Shown: positions 41,001 through 49,973, counted from the first letter of the stretch. The stretch: DNA of 56,561 nucleotides from Oscillatoria sp. HE19RPO (GCF_024220515.1 NZ_JAMXOT010000089.1:1-56561), one strand, 5' to 3'. The notes: a model not told the origin generated them from the letters alone. Made by a program: numbers and translations.

Positions 41001-41439
41001 GGTGCCTGCAACGGTGATGGTCCTAGAGGGGCTACCCTTAACCCCCAATGGCAAGGTCGATCGCCGGGGATTACCCACCCCAGAACATCTGGAACCTGGG
41101 AATACTTTTATCCCCCCTCGGACGGCGACTGAGGAACAATTGGCTCAAATTTGGCGCGAGGTGTTGAACTGCGATCGCGTGGGGATTCGAGATAATTTCT
41201 TTTTCGATTTGGGCGGACATTCTTTATTAGCCACTCAAGTCATGTCTCGGGTGCGTCAATCTTTTGAAGTTGATGTGCCGTTAATGCACTTTTTTGAAAC
41301 TCCCACGATTGAGGATTTTTCCTTAATTATTACTCAGAAATTAGCAGAACAAGCCGATAGCGATTTATTGGCGCAAACCCTAGCCGAATTAGAGCAAATC
41401 TCTGATGAAGAGGTGCAATTTCTGTTAGCTGCTTCCTAA
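38029..41439 (+). CDS. NRPS: heterocyclisation (Cy)-A-T
   Basis: A 1136-residue module. The N-terminal domain starts PLTDMQQAYWIGR and has H187-ISI-D191-GIFF-D196-AR-S199, the DxxxxDxxS signature of Cy domains instead of HHxxxDG. Cy domains condense and cyclise Cys, Ser or Thr to thiazoline or oxazoline. The A-domain pocket by eye is D-L-F-N-I-G-I-I-W, near the cysteine code (D-L-Y-N-L-S-L-I-W) but not identical, so Cys is likely and Ser or another residue possible. Carrier Ser1065. No oxidase or reductase domain follows, so the ring would stay at the oxoline level, able to bind iron. It accepts the beta-keto chain from the PKS. Confidence 0.93.
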   Translation: MSEPINAEKRSQLSAAKQALLAQRLRGQLTAVNKSENQEREAAKSLPQIAPNPEMRHRPFPLTDMQQAYWIGRNSFFESGNVSIHAYFETDSQNLDLDRFNRAWQRLIERHDMLKAIVLPDGQQQILENLPPYEIKVVDLRGKSEEVIAAELQAVRDRLSHQVIPSDRWPLYEICASQLGDRHYRLHISIDGIFFDARSYQILSKELIQLYQDPDCTLPPLDLSFRDYVQGLLDLQTSEIYQKSLTYWQQRIPTLPPAPELPLANTGAAPQGSQFVRRRSTLDAEIWQKLKTRAARANVTPAGLLLAAYAEVLATWSKNPRFTINVPRFDRFPLHPQVTHLIGEFASFTLLEVDFSEPNSFEVRAKRLQQQLWQDLEHQYVSGVRVLRELARYQGNTLGVTMPIVFTSSPQDVNGKETTPVDAPVDLGAIAYSLAQTPQVWLDFMYRESNGALIFNFDAVEDRFAPGVVEAMFQAYSQLLSRLAEGEEGWQEIGQSLVPEEQLQQRAAINATDAPMPDITLYQLFCDRVQEAPEQVAITTSDCTLTYAEVYQRSQHLGYRLRELGARPNTLVAVFMEKGWEQIVAVLGILAAGAAYLPLDPELPQERLDYLLQDGGVQQVLTQSKLLGTRVLPAGIQPICVDGQDLSSANSAPLPSVNTGDDLAYVIYTSGSTGLPKGVAIAHRSVVNTVIATNQRFEITASDRAIALTALHHDLSVFDIFGILAAGGTLVIPDAVHRRDPAHWSQLLQQEQVTFWNSVPAMMEMLLEYTHNQPTLTFPDLRLTILGGDWIPVALPSRLKAAAPNVQLVSIGGPTETTIWNIWYPVETVAPQQKSIPYGKPIANNRYYILNDALEDRPVWVPGQMYCAGVGLAQGYWRNEAKTRENFITHPRTGERLYRTGDMGRYLPDGNIEFVSRVDFQVKIRGHRIEPGEIEATVMQHPAVRASVVIAVGNQADRKQLVAYVVPEDAPTPELAEELRQYLSEKLPPYMVPATVMVLEGLPLTPNGKVDRRGLPTPEHLEPGNTFIPPRTATEEQLAQIWREVLNCDRVGIRDNFFFDLGGHSLLATQVMSRVRQSFEVDVPLMHFFETPTIEDFSLIITQKLAEQADSDLLAQTLAELEQISDEEVQFLLAAS

Positions 41440-41765
41440 TAAGAACCCGCACCCTAAAGGGTGGGGCTACACAGACAAAGCCCGCCTGCGCGGGCTAACT
41501 AGAAAAAGCTAACTTTTAACAGCCGAATTTGGGATTATTACCCAGTTGGGATATTTACAAAAATAAATTATCCCAATTCGATTGAAGAGGTGCAATCTCT
41601 GTTAGCTGCTTCCTAGCATAAGAACCCGCACCCTAAAGGGTGGGGCTACACAGACAAAGCCCGCCTGCGCGGGCTAACTAGAAAAAAGCTAACTTTTAAC
41701 AGCCGAATTTGGGATTATTACCCAGTTGGGATATTTCAAAAAATAAATCATCCCAATTCGGTTGT
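41407..41765 (+). repeat. Tandem duplication of about 178 bp spanning the NRPS 3' end and a family A repeat
   Basis: Segment 41407-41583 (last 33 bases of the NRPS gene with its stop, a family A element at 41444, and an inverted pair CGAATTTGGGAT...ATCCCAATTCG) is repeated almost exactly at 41584-41765. The second copy carries the orphan coding end GAAGAGGTGCAAT... with a few changes. The 432-base spacer 41440-41871 is almost entirely this duplication plus an inverted family A copy. Confidence 0.9.
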
Positions 41766-41785
41766 TAAAAACCTATTGTACTCTT

Positions 41786-41838
41786 CAGCCTGCGCAGGCA
41801 GGCTTCGTCCGTATAGCCCCAGGCTTCAGCCTGCGGGT
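41786..41838 (-). repeat. Family A repeat, inverted copy ahead of the terminal NRPS gene
   Basis: Read on the minus strand this is the double hairpin with stems CAGGCT/AGCCTG and AGCCTGC/GCAGGCT. The second stem differs from other copies by a paired change (C-G to T-A), so pairing is kept. It ends 33 bases before the ATG at 41872 and makes the upstream frame look coding. Confidence 0.85.
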
Positions 41839-41871
41839 CTTCCACATACCAGTATTTATCCCCTAAAAATC

Positions 41872-44800
41872 ATGAGTGATATTTCTCAACGCATTGCCTC
41901 CCTTTCTCCTGAAAAACGAGCGTTATTGCTGCAACGATTGCAACAGAAAAACCCGGGGACGGCATCAACTAATACGATCGCCTGTCAACCGCGTTCAACA
42001 GATACCTTTATCTCCTCCTTCTCCCAAGCGCGGTTGTGGTTTCTCGATCGCCTGGAACCCAACAGTTCGTTTTATAACCTGCCTTACGCCATCCGTCTGA
42101 CGGGAGTTCTCCATATTCCCGCCTTAGAACAGAGTCTCACTGAAATTGTCAGACGACATGAAGTGATTCGCACCACCTTTAAAGAAGTGGCTGGGGAACC
42201 CATGCAAATAATCAACCCCGCGCAACCTGTCACCCTGGCAACGATTGACCTGCGCCAGGTTCCCCCATCGGAACAGGAAGGGGAAGCGTTGCGCCTTGCC
42301 ACCCGGGAAGCCCAGACCCCTTTTAACCTGACTACCGGACCCTTGCTGCGATCGACGTTATTGCAGCTAGACGATACAGAATATATTGTCTTATTTACCC
42401 TCCATCATATCGTCTCCGATGGCTGGTCTACCGGCGTAATTATCCGAGAATTAGCCGCCTTGTATCAAGCCTTCTCCCAAGGCAAACCCTCCCCCCTGCC
42501 GGAATTACCCATCCAATACGCTGATTTTGCCGTCTGGCAGCGCGGTTATTTACAAGGTGAGGTGTTGGATGCCCAGTTGTCATACTGGAAACAACACCTG
42601 AAAAATGCACCGGCAGCCCTGGATTTACCCGGCGATCGCCCCCGGGTGGCGGTGCAAACCTATCAAGGGGCGACGGAATCAACCCGCCTGTCCAAATCCC
42701 TCACGGAAGCCCTGAAAGCCCTTTCCAAAGCCGAAGGGGTCACCTTGTTTATGACCCTGTTGGCGGGGTTTAAAACCTTACTCTACCGTTATTCCGGTCA
42801 AGAAAATATAGTGGTAGGTTCACCCATCGCCAACCGTAATCGGGCGGAAATCGAAGATGCAGTCGGCTTTTTTGTCAATTCCCTCGCCCTGCATACGGAC
42901 CTGGGAGGCAATCCGACGGTTCAAGAATTGCTGCATCGGGTGCGCGATGTATCCCTGGGGGCTTACAGCCATCAGGACCTTCCCTTTGAAAAATTAGTGG
43001 AAGAATTACACCCGGAACGAGATTTAAGCCGATCGCCTATTTTTCAGGTGATGTTTGTCTTACAAAATGCACCCACCACCACCCTGGAACTCCCGGGGCT
43101 CACCTTACAATCTCTCGCCATTGAACGCGGCACAACTCAATTTGACCTGAGTTTGAGTCTCACTGAATATCCCGAGGGGCTGGCGGCTTCCATTGAGTAT
43201 AGTACGGATTTGTTTGAACGGGAGAGCATTGTGAGAATGCTCGGGTATTTAAAAACCGTTTTAGAAGCAATGGTGGCGGATCCGACCCGCAGAATTTGTG
43301 AGATTTCTTTATTAACCGAGGCGGAACGTCATCAACTCCTGATGGACTGGAGTAATGCCGGACGGTGGCGATCGCAGCCCGAAACCCTGGAAAATTCCTG
43401 CATTCATCACTTATTTGAAACCCAGGTGAACCAGTCCCCGGATGTGGTGGCAGTCCAGTATCAAGACGCTCATCTCACTTATCGGGAACTGAACGCCAAA
43501 GCCAATCAACTGGCGCATTACTTACAAGGGTTAGGGGTTGGACCGGATAGTTTGGTCGGGTTATGCTGCGATCGCTCCTTAGAAATGCTCGTGGGACTCT
43601 TAGGCATTCTCAAAGCAGGCGGTGCCTATTTACCCCTCGACCCTGCCTATCCTCGCGATCGCTTGCAGGGGATGTTAGAAGATGCCGCCGTGCCGATTTT
43701 GCTCACCCAGCAGCAGATCCGGGATAAATTTACCCCCTTATCCGCCCAAGCGATTGCCCTAGATGCGGATTGGCAGGCCATTTCTGAATATAGCCCTGAG
43801 AATCCTCTCACTGCGGTCACTCCGAACCATTTAGCTTATGTGATTTATACTTCTGGGTCAACCGGCAAACCCAAAGGCGTAGCTGTTCCTCACCGGGCCT
43901 TAGTTGCCTATACCCAAGTCGCCCAAACCGAATACGGAATTACCCAGCGCGATCGCTTGTTACAGTTCGCCTCCATCAGTTTCGATACCAGTGCAGAGGA
44001 AATCTATCCTAGTCTCACTTGTGGCGCAACCCTGATTCTGCGAACCGAAACGATGATTCAATCCATCGCTGAATTCTTGCACCAGTGCCAGGATTGGGAG
44101 ATGACGGTGCTGAATCTGCCTACCGCCTACTGGCACGAACTCACCGCACGTCTAGCGGCTGAAAACCTCACTTTGCCCCCAGCGGTGCGAATGGTGATTA
44201 TTGGCGGTGAGAAAGCCCTTCCCGATCGCCTGAAAACCTGGCAGCAACAAGTCGGCAAAACTGTACAACTCCTGAATACCTACGGACCCACGGAAACCAC
44301 CATTGTGGCAGCCAAGTGCGATTTGTCCCAGGTAGAGGCTGGTAATGGCCGAGAAGTGCCCATCGGCTATCCCCTCCCCCATACAGAAATCTATGTTCTC
44401 GATTCGCACTTGCAACCTGTTCCCATCGGTGTTCCCGGGGAACTGCATATCGGGGGGAAAGGGTTGGCGCGAGGCTATCTCAACCGTCCCGAACTCACAA
44501 ACGAAAAATTTATTCCCCATCCTTTTAGCACTTCTCCAGGGGACCGCCTCTACAAAACCGGGGATTTAGGGCGATGGCTGCCCGATGGTAAATTGGAGGT
44601 AATCGGACGTAGCGATCGCCAAATTAAACTGCGAGGATATCGGATTGAACTGTCGGAAATTGAAGCCACTTTAGCCCAACATCCTGCGGTTTGGGAAAGC
44701 GTCGCAGTTTGCCGAGAAGATACCCCCAATCTTCAACAACTCGTGAGTTATTTCGTCCTAAATCCCCAGTTTAATTTGGAGTCTCAAGTCTCTACCCTGA

Positions 44801-47652
44801 TTGAGGAACGCCTTTCCCAATGGCAAGTCGTCCATGATGATGAAAACTTCAATGAAACCGATTCTCAGTGGGATTCCACCTTTAATATTAGTGGCTGGGA
44901 TAGCAGCTATACCGGCCTACCCATTCCCGAACTGGAAATGCGAGAATGGGTGAACAATACCGTCAGCCGCATTCTGGATTTAAAGCCCAACCGCGTCCTA
45001 GAAATTGGATGCGGGACCGGATTAATGCTGTTTAAAATTGCCCCTCACTGTACCCAATATTGGGGCAGTGATTTTTCCCCTGCTTCCCTGAATCATATCC
45101 GGCAACAGTTGGCCCAACCTGGTCAAAACTTGCCGCAAGTCAAGCTATTAGAACGGATGGCGGATAATTTTGAGGGCATTGAATCTCAGAGTTTTGATGC
45201 GGTCATTATTAACTCCGTTATTCAATATTTTCCCACCGTTGATTATCTGTTACAGGTGATTGAAGGGTCTCTAAATGCCGTCGCCCCGGGTGGGATGATT
45301 TTCCTGGGAGACTTGCGAAGCTACCCGCTGTTAGAAGCCTTTAATACCTCGATTGAGCTTTATCAAGCCCCCGCTTCCCTTTCCCTTGAAAAGCTGCAAC
45401 AGCGTATCAAAAAGCGCCTGATTGAAGAGGAAGAACTGGCAATTTCTCCGGAATTTTTCCGCGCACTGAAGCAGCAGTTTCCCCAAATTAGCCGGGTAGA
45501 AATTCAACCCAAACAGGGGATTTATCACAACGAATTGAACAAGTTTCGTTATGATGTCACCCTGCATCTAGGTCCTGAAACTCCGGCAGTTCCTCAGTAT
45601 TCCGAGTGGGATTGGCAGCAGGAGGGTTTAACCTTGGATTCCCTGCGCGATCGCCTCGATTGCGATCGACCCAATATTCTCGCCCTCCGGAGTATCCCCA
45701 ACGCCCGGGTTTTAGGGGATATCAAAGCCGTTGAACTCCTTGTCACTTCATCGGACATTCATACCGTTGATGGGTTACAAAAAGCCGTAAAACAGGCCAT
45801 TTCAGGCATCGGTATCGACCCCGAAAACTTGGCAAAATTAGGGACAGAATTAGGATATTTAACGGTCTTCAGTTGGCTGAATTCCAGTCGTGACGGCAGC
45901 TACGATACCCTATTTATCCACCCAAATAACGCCCCCATGATTAAGGGAAGTTGGGGTGATCTCCTCTATGAAAATCACCCCATTTCTATCCAACCTTGGA
46001 ACCGTTATACCAACAATCCCCTCCAGGGACAACAGCGGCGTCACCTGGTGGGAGAATTGCGCCAATACCTACAACAAAAACTCCCAGAATATGCCGTCCC
46101 TTCCGCCTTTGTGATTTTAGAACATCTCCCACTAACTCCCAACGGCAAAGTCGATCGCAAGGCACTCCCGGCCCCAGATACTTCTCGACCGGATATGCAA
46201 GGCACATTTGTTGCCCCGCGCACGATTTTAGAAGAGAAAATTGCCGGAATTTGGAGCGAAATTTTAGGGCTAGAAAAAGTCGGCATAGAGGATAACTTCT
46301 TCGATTTAGGAGGACATTCTTTACTGATTACCCAACTCTCCTCCCGGGTGCGGGATACTTTTACCGTAGACCTACCTTTGCGGGATTTATTCGCTGTCCC
46401 AACTGTCGCCGGATTAGCTCAACAAATTGAACGGGCCACTCAACAAGAGTCCCCAGTAGTCAATATTAGTTTCGTAGATTTTCAAGCAGAAATCGTACTT
46501 AATGGCAGTTTTTCTCCCGTTGGTACGTTCCAATTCAATCCCAATCCGGCTCATATTCTCTTAACGGGAGCCACCGGATTTTTAGGGGCATTTTTGCTGG
46601 AAGAACTGCTGCAAAAAACCAGCGCAGAAATTTATTGTTTAGTTCGTGCTTCTAATGCAGCAGAAGCGAAAAAACGGATTCAAAGCAATCTCGAAACATA
46701 TAAATTATGGCGGGATTCCCTAGGGGACCGAATTATTCCCCTCGTCGGTAATTTAGCTAAACCCCGTTTAGGATTATCGGCAGAACAATTCCAGGCCCTT
46801 GCTCATCAAATTGATGTGATTTATCATAATGGCGCATTGGTCAATTTCACCTATCCTTACTCAGCAGTAAAAGCAGCTAACGTGGAAAGCACCCTGGATC
46901 TGTTGAAATTAGCCAATCAAATTAAGCTCAAACCGCTGCATTTTATTTCTACGGTGGGATTGTTTGATTCAACAGCAACAGAAGACGATGAACTGGCAAA
47001 TATAGACCATTTAGAGGGAGGTTACATTCAGAGTAAATGGGTAGCGGAAAAACTGTTAATGGCGGCACGCGATCGCGGGTTCCCCATTAACATTTATCGA
47101 CCCGGACGGATTACGGGTCATAGTCAAACCGGCGCTTGCAATATCAATGATTTTGTCCATCGGATTATCGGAGGTTGTATCCAACTGGGAAGTGCTCCAA
47201 ACTGGAATACAGAAGTGGAAATGGTGCCCGTGGACTATGTGAGTCGGGCGATTGTTCACCTCTCTCAACAACCGGAATCTATGGGGAAAAACTTCCATCT
47301 GGTCAATTCCCAAACCTTGCCTTGGGGTGAATTTGTCTCCTGGGTGCGATCGCAGGGTTATCCCTTAGAACCCGTAACTTATCCCCAATGGCGGGAACAG
47401 TTGCATCAACAGGCAGCAAATTCCACCGATAATGCACTCTATCCCCTGCTGTCGGTATTCTCTGATAGCGGAAGCGGCGATCGCACTGCCACTTCCTCTC
47501 CCTTGGAAATCGGCGATCGCAATACCCAAACTGCACTGCAAGGAACGGATATTACCTGTCCTCCCGTGGGTGAAAAATTGCTAATCACTTACTTCAGCTA
47601 TTTGGTCCGTTCGGGTTATTTACCAAACGCTCAAAAACCAGCGCGAGTTTAA
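41872..47652 (+). CDS. NRPS: C-A-MT-T-thioester reductase (terminal module)
   Basis: A 1926-residue terminal module. C domain with HHIVSDG at 178; A domain with pocket by eye D-T-E-N-I-G-T-I-V, tentatively a basic residue (Lys/Orn type). A SAM-dependent methyltransferase is inserted between A8 and A9 (VLEIGCGTG near 1042), as in N-methylating modules. Carrier Ser1483. The C-terminal domain is a Lys2/MxcG-type NAD(P)H thioester reductase with GATGFLG near 1566 and Y1718-IQS-K1722, so the chain leaves as an aldehyde (or alcohol), not by a thioesterase. The frame extends to a TTG at 41776 through an inverted repeat; the ATG at 41872 (MSDISQRI) is the likely start. Confidence 0.94.
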   Translation: MSDISQRIASLSPEKRALLLQRLQQKNPGTASTNTIACQPRSTDTFISSFSQARLWFLDRLEPNSSFYNLPYAIRLTGVLHIPALEQSLTEIVRRHEVIRTTFKEVAGEPMQIINPAQPVTLATIDLRQVPPSEQEGEALRLATREAQTPFNLTTGPLLRSTLLQLDDTEYIVLFTLHHIVSDGWSTGVIIRELAALYQAFSQGKPSPLPELPIQYADFAVWQRGYLQGEVLDAQLSYWKQHLKNAPAALDLPGDRPRVAVQTYQGATESTRLSKSLTEALKALSKAEGVTLFMTLLAGFKTLLYRYSGQENIVVGSPIANRNRAEIEDAVGFFVNSLALHTDLGGNPTVQELLHRVRDVSLGAYSHQDLPFEKLVEELHPERDLSRSPIFQVMFVLQNAPTTTLELPGLTLQSLAIERGTTQFDLSLSLTEYPEGLAASIEYSTDLFERESIVRMLGYLKTVLEAMVADPTRRICEISLLTEAERHQLLMDWSNAGRWRSQPETLENSCIHHLFETQVNQSPDVVAVQYQDAHLTYRELNAKANQLAHYLQGLGVGPDSLVGLCCDRSLEMLVGLLGILKAGGAYLPLDPAYPRDRLQGMLEDAAVPILLTQQQIRDKFTPLSAQAIALDADWQAISEYSPENPLTAVTPNHLAYVIYTSGSTGKPKGVAVPHRALVAYTQVAQTEYGITQRDRLLQFASISFDTSAEEIYPSLTCGATLILRTETMIQSIAEFLHQCQDWEMTVLNLPTAYWHELTARLAAENLTLPPAVRMVIIGGEKALPDRLKTWQQQVGKTVQLLNTYGPTETTIVAAKCDLSQVEAGNGREVPIGYPLPHTEIYVLDSHLQPVPIGVPGELHIGGKGLARGYLNRPELTNEKFIPHPFSTSPGDRLYKTGDLGRWLPDGKLEVIGRSDRQIKLRGYRIELSEIEATLAQHPAVWESVAVCREDTPNLQQLVSYFVLNPQFNLESQVSTLIEERLSQWQVVHDDENFNETDSQWDSTFNISGWDSSYTGLPIPELEMREWVNNTVSRILDLKPNRVLEIGCGTGLMLFKIAPHCTQYWGSDFSPASLNHIRQQLAQPGQNLPQVKLLERMADNFEGIESQSFDAVIINSVIQYFPTVDYLLQVIEGSLNAVAPGGMIFLGDLRSYPLLEAFNTSIELYQAPASLSLEKLQQRIKKRLIEEEELAISPEFFRALKQQFPQISRVEIQPKQGIYHNELNKFRYDVTLHLGPETPAVPQYSEWDWQQEGLTLDSLRDRLDCDRPNILALRSIPNARVLGDIKAVELLVTSSDIHTVDGLQKAVKQAISGIGIDPENLAKLGTELGYLTVFSWLNSSRDGSYDTLFIHPNNAPMIKGSWGDLLYENHPISIQPWNRYTNNPLQGQQRRHLVGELRQYLQQKLPEYAVPSAFVILEHLPLTPNGKVDRKALPAPDTSRPDMQGTFVAPRTILEEKIAGIWSEILGLEKVGIEDNFFDLGGHSLLITQLSSRVRDTFTVDLPLRDLFAVPTVAGLAQQIERATQQESPVVNISFVDFQAEIVLNGSFSPVGTFQFNPNPAHILLTGATGFLGAFLLEELLQKTSAEIYCLVRASNAAEAKKRIQSNLETYKLWRDSLGDRIIPLVGNLAKPRLGLSAEQFQALAHQIDVIYHNGALVNFTYPYSAVKAANVESTLDLLKLANQIKLKPLHFISTVGLFDSTATEDDELANIDHLEGGYIQSKWVAEKLLMAARDRGFPINIYRPGRITGHSQTGACNINDFVHRIIGGCIQLGSAPNWNTEVEMVPVDYVSRAIVHLSQQPESMGKNFHLVNSQTLPWGEFVSWVRSQGYPLEPVTYPQWREQLHQQAANSTDNALYPLLSVFSDSGSGDRTATSSPLEIGDRNTQTALQGTDITCPPVGEKLLITYFSYLVRSGYLPNAQKPARV

Positions 47653-47733
47653 CCAGTCACCTCATTCTTCAACCAACCAGCGGGATGTAATTTTCGCTGG
47701 TTATCCCCCTTAAACTATCCTATCTACACCATC

Positions 47734-49134
47734 ATGAACGAACAACAACAGTATCTAAGAAACTTCGCTCACAACTACATTCAGCGCACCCATACCTCCA
47801 AAAAAATGGCCCAAACCTATCGCCCAGTTTTAGCCGATATTCGGGCCGGGGGTCAGTTTCCCATGCCGTTTAAAGAAATCTTTTATCCGATTGTCGCTAA
47901 ACGGTCCCAAGGTTCTCGGATTTGGGATGTAGATGACAATGAATATGTAGACCTAACAATGGGATTTGGGGTGAATTTATTCGGTCACAATCCTCCCTTT
48001 ATCCAATCCGCTATTCAAGAACAACTCGCTAAAGGAATACAACTTGGTCCTCAATCTGAAGATGCGGGAATCGTGGCGGAAATGATTGCCGAAATGACCC
48101 AAACCGAACGAGTTGCTTTTAGTAATACCGGCACCGAAGCTGTCATGACTGCTATTCGGTTAGCCCGATCGCAAACAGGACGTCCTAAAATTGCCCTGTT
48201 TTCCGGTTCCTATCATGGTCATTTTGATGGCACGCTTGCTGTTGCTTCCCCAGATTCTCCCCCTCATGCGGCCCCCCTCTCTCCTGGCATCCTTTCTAAC
48301 TTTATCTCGGATGTTTTAGTCTTGGAATATGACCATCCCGACTCCTTAGAAATCATCAAAAATCACGCTCACGAATTAGCCGCTGTTCTCGTCGAACCCG
48401 TCCAAAGTCGCCGTCCCGAATTGCAACCCAAAGCCTTTTTACAACAACTCCGCCAAGTGACCCAAGAGGCAGAAATTGCCTTAATTTTTGATGAAATGGT
48501 CACCGGATTTCGGATTCACCCCGGCGGTGCCCAAGCCTGGTTTGGAGTTCAAGCAGATATCGCCACTTATGGTAAAATAGTAGGGGGAGGAATGCCGATT
48601 GGAATTATTGCCGGAAAAGCCGAGTATCTGGACCGAATTGATGGGGGAACCTGGAACTATGGCGATGATTCCTATCCATCCGTAGAACCCACCTTTTTTG
48701 CCGGGACCTTTTGCAAACATCCCCTGGCGATCGCAGCAGCAAAAGCAGTCTTAACCCATCTCAAAGCAGAAGGGTCAGCCCTTCAGGACCGTTTAAATCA
48801 ACGCACTGCGGACTTTGTTGCTGAATTAAATGCCTACTTTATCAAGGATGCCGTCCCCATTCGGATGACCAATTTTGGCTCGCTTTTTGGCCCAGTTTCC
48901 GGCGGAAACACAACCAATTCAGGACCTTCAATGGCGATGCAATTACTCACTTATCACCTATTTTCTCACGGGGTGATGATTCGCGGTGGCAATGGATTCT
49001 TATCCACTGCCCATAGTGATGATGATGTACAATTTATCATCACTGCCGTTAAAAATAGTGTCACTCAATTGCAAGAAGGTGGTTTTTTACCGACACCGGC
49101 AGAGAATCCTTCTGAGTTGACTGCTATCGGTTAA
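47734..49134 (+). CDS. Class III PLP aminotransferase (GSA/MxcL type), terminal aldehyde amination
   Basis: A 466-residue aminotransferase of the glutamate-1-semialdehyde group. Visible are SNTGTEAVMTAIRLAR (phosphate cup), SYHGHFDG, FDEMVTGFR and the PLP Lys281 in ATYGKIVGGGMPIG. In myxochelin synthesis an enzyme of this family (MxcL) aminates the aldehyde released by the reductase domain of MxcG. The same pair occurs here in sequence, so a terminal primary amine is the likely outcome. It starts 81 bases after the NRPS stop on the same strand. A housekeeping HemL role is unlikely given the context and the longer N-terminus. Confidence 0.9.
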   Translation: MNEQQQYLRNFAHNYIQRTHTSKKMAQTYRPVLADIRAGGQFPMPFKEIFYPIVAKRSQGSRIWDVDDNEYVDLTMGFGVNLFGHNPPFIQSAIQEQLAKGIQLGPQSEDAGIVAEMIAEMTQTERVAFSNTGTEAVMTAIRLARSQTGRPKIALFSGSYHGHFDGTLAVASPDSPPHAAPLSPGILSNFISDVLVLEYDHPDSLEIIKNHAHELAAVLVEPVQSRRPELQPKAFLQQLRQVTQEAEIALIFDEMVTGFRIHPGGAQAWFGVQADIATYGKIVGGGMPIGIIAGKAEYLDRIDGGTWNYGDDSYPSVEPTFFAGTFCKHPLAIAAAKAVLTHLKAEGSALQDRLNQRTADFVAELNAYFIKDAVPIRMTNFGSLFGPVSGGNTTNSGPSMAMQLLTYHLFSHGVMIRGGNGFLSTAHSDDDVQFIITAVKNSVTQLQEGGFLPTPAENPSELTAIG

Positions 49135-49142
49135 AATTCATG

Positions 49143-49165
49143 GGGACAAGGCACTGCCTTGTCCC
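49143..49165. repeat. Palindromic repeat E, copy 2
   Basis: GGGACAAGGCACTGCCTTGTCCC lies eight bases after the aminotransferase stop and matches the palindrome at 37971-37991. It sits within an otherwise tight gene series, so complete termination is unlikely. Confidence 0.75.
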
Positions 49166-49199
49166 TATACAAAGTTAACTGGAGACTTTATCTGTACAA

Positions 49200-49973
49200 A
49201 TGAATCGAACCATTGCTAATCCTTGGATTCCCTATTTTAAACCGAATTTTCATGCTAATTTCCGCTTATTTTGCTTTCCCTACGCCGGGGCGGGTGCTTC
49301 TATTTTTTGTCCCTGGACGGCTCAATTAGCACCGGATATTGAAGTGATTCCTGTGCAATTTCCTGGACGAGAAAATCGCCTTAGTGACCCTCTGTTTACC
49401 CAGATTTCCCCTTTGATAGAAACCCTCAGCTATCACTTACTTCCCTATTGCGATCGCCCCTTTGCATTGTTCGGGCATAGTGTCGGTGCATTAGTGGCAT
49501 TTGAGTGGGCCCGTTATCTGCGTCGTCATAACTATCCGCAACCCGTACATCTATTTGTTTCTGGTCGTGAAGCGCCTCATCGTGGTCCTGCTTCACCTCC
49601 CATTCATCCACTGCCCGAACCCGAATTTATTGCAGAATTACGGCGATACAATGGGATGCCCGATACCCTGCTGCAAAATCCCGAACTCATGGAATTATTT
49701 TTACCCATTCTCCGGGCAGATTTAGCCATCAATGAAACCTATCATTACCATGCCGAACCCCCATTAAATTATCCCATTTCGGCCTTTGCCGGATTAAAAG
49801 ATTCTGAAGCAACTCCGGAAGAAATTTCGCATTGGAGTCAAGAAACCTGTCAGAAATTTACCTTAAAAATCTTCCCCGGTGACCACTTCTTTATCAAGTC
49901 TGAACCCCTGCCGGTTTTAGCTACTATTTCTGAACAAATCACCGGATTAGGAATAACTCGTTTAGGCAGATAG
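49200..49973 (+). CDS. Type II thioesterase (editing hydrolase of the assembly line)
   Basis: A 257-residue alpha/beta hydrolase of the GrsT/external TE family. The start FRLFCFPYAGAGAS, PGRENRL near residue 60, nucleophile Ser94 in GHSVGA and His229 in GDHFF are family marks. Such enzymes remove wrong or stalled acyl groups from carrier proteins and act in trans. The final release step is assigned to the reductase domain, so this enzyme is an editor and not the chain terminator. Last gene of the plus-strand cluster. Confidence 0.95.
   Translation: MNRTIANPWIPYFKPNFHANFRLFCFPYAGAGASIFCPWTAQLAPDIEVIPVQFPGRENRLSDPLFTQISPLIETLSYHLLPYCDRPFALFGHSVGALVAFEWARYLRRHNYPQPVHLFVSGREAPHRGPASPPIHPLPEPEFIAELRRYNGMPDTLLQNPELMELFLPILRADLAINETYHYHAEPPLNYPISAFAGLKDSEATPEEISHWSQETCQKFTLKIFPGDHFFIKSEPLPVLATISEQITGLGITRLGR

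Noticed and set aside
41776-41871. Upstream extension of the terminal NRPS to a TTG, giving 32 extra residues
   Set aside because: The extension is encoded by an inverted family A repeat and has no domain similarity; the ATG at 41872 begins the normal docking-like N-terminus.
47734-49134. Housekeeping glutamate-1-semialdehyde aminotransferase (HemL)
   Set aside because: The sequence is of that family, but position right after a reductase-terminated NRPS and a longer N-terminus favour a biosynthetic role.
9721-49973. Naming the product as a known cyanochelin
   Set aside because: Architecture is similar in outline, but module content cannot be matched to a specific published compound without a database comparison.
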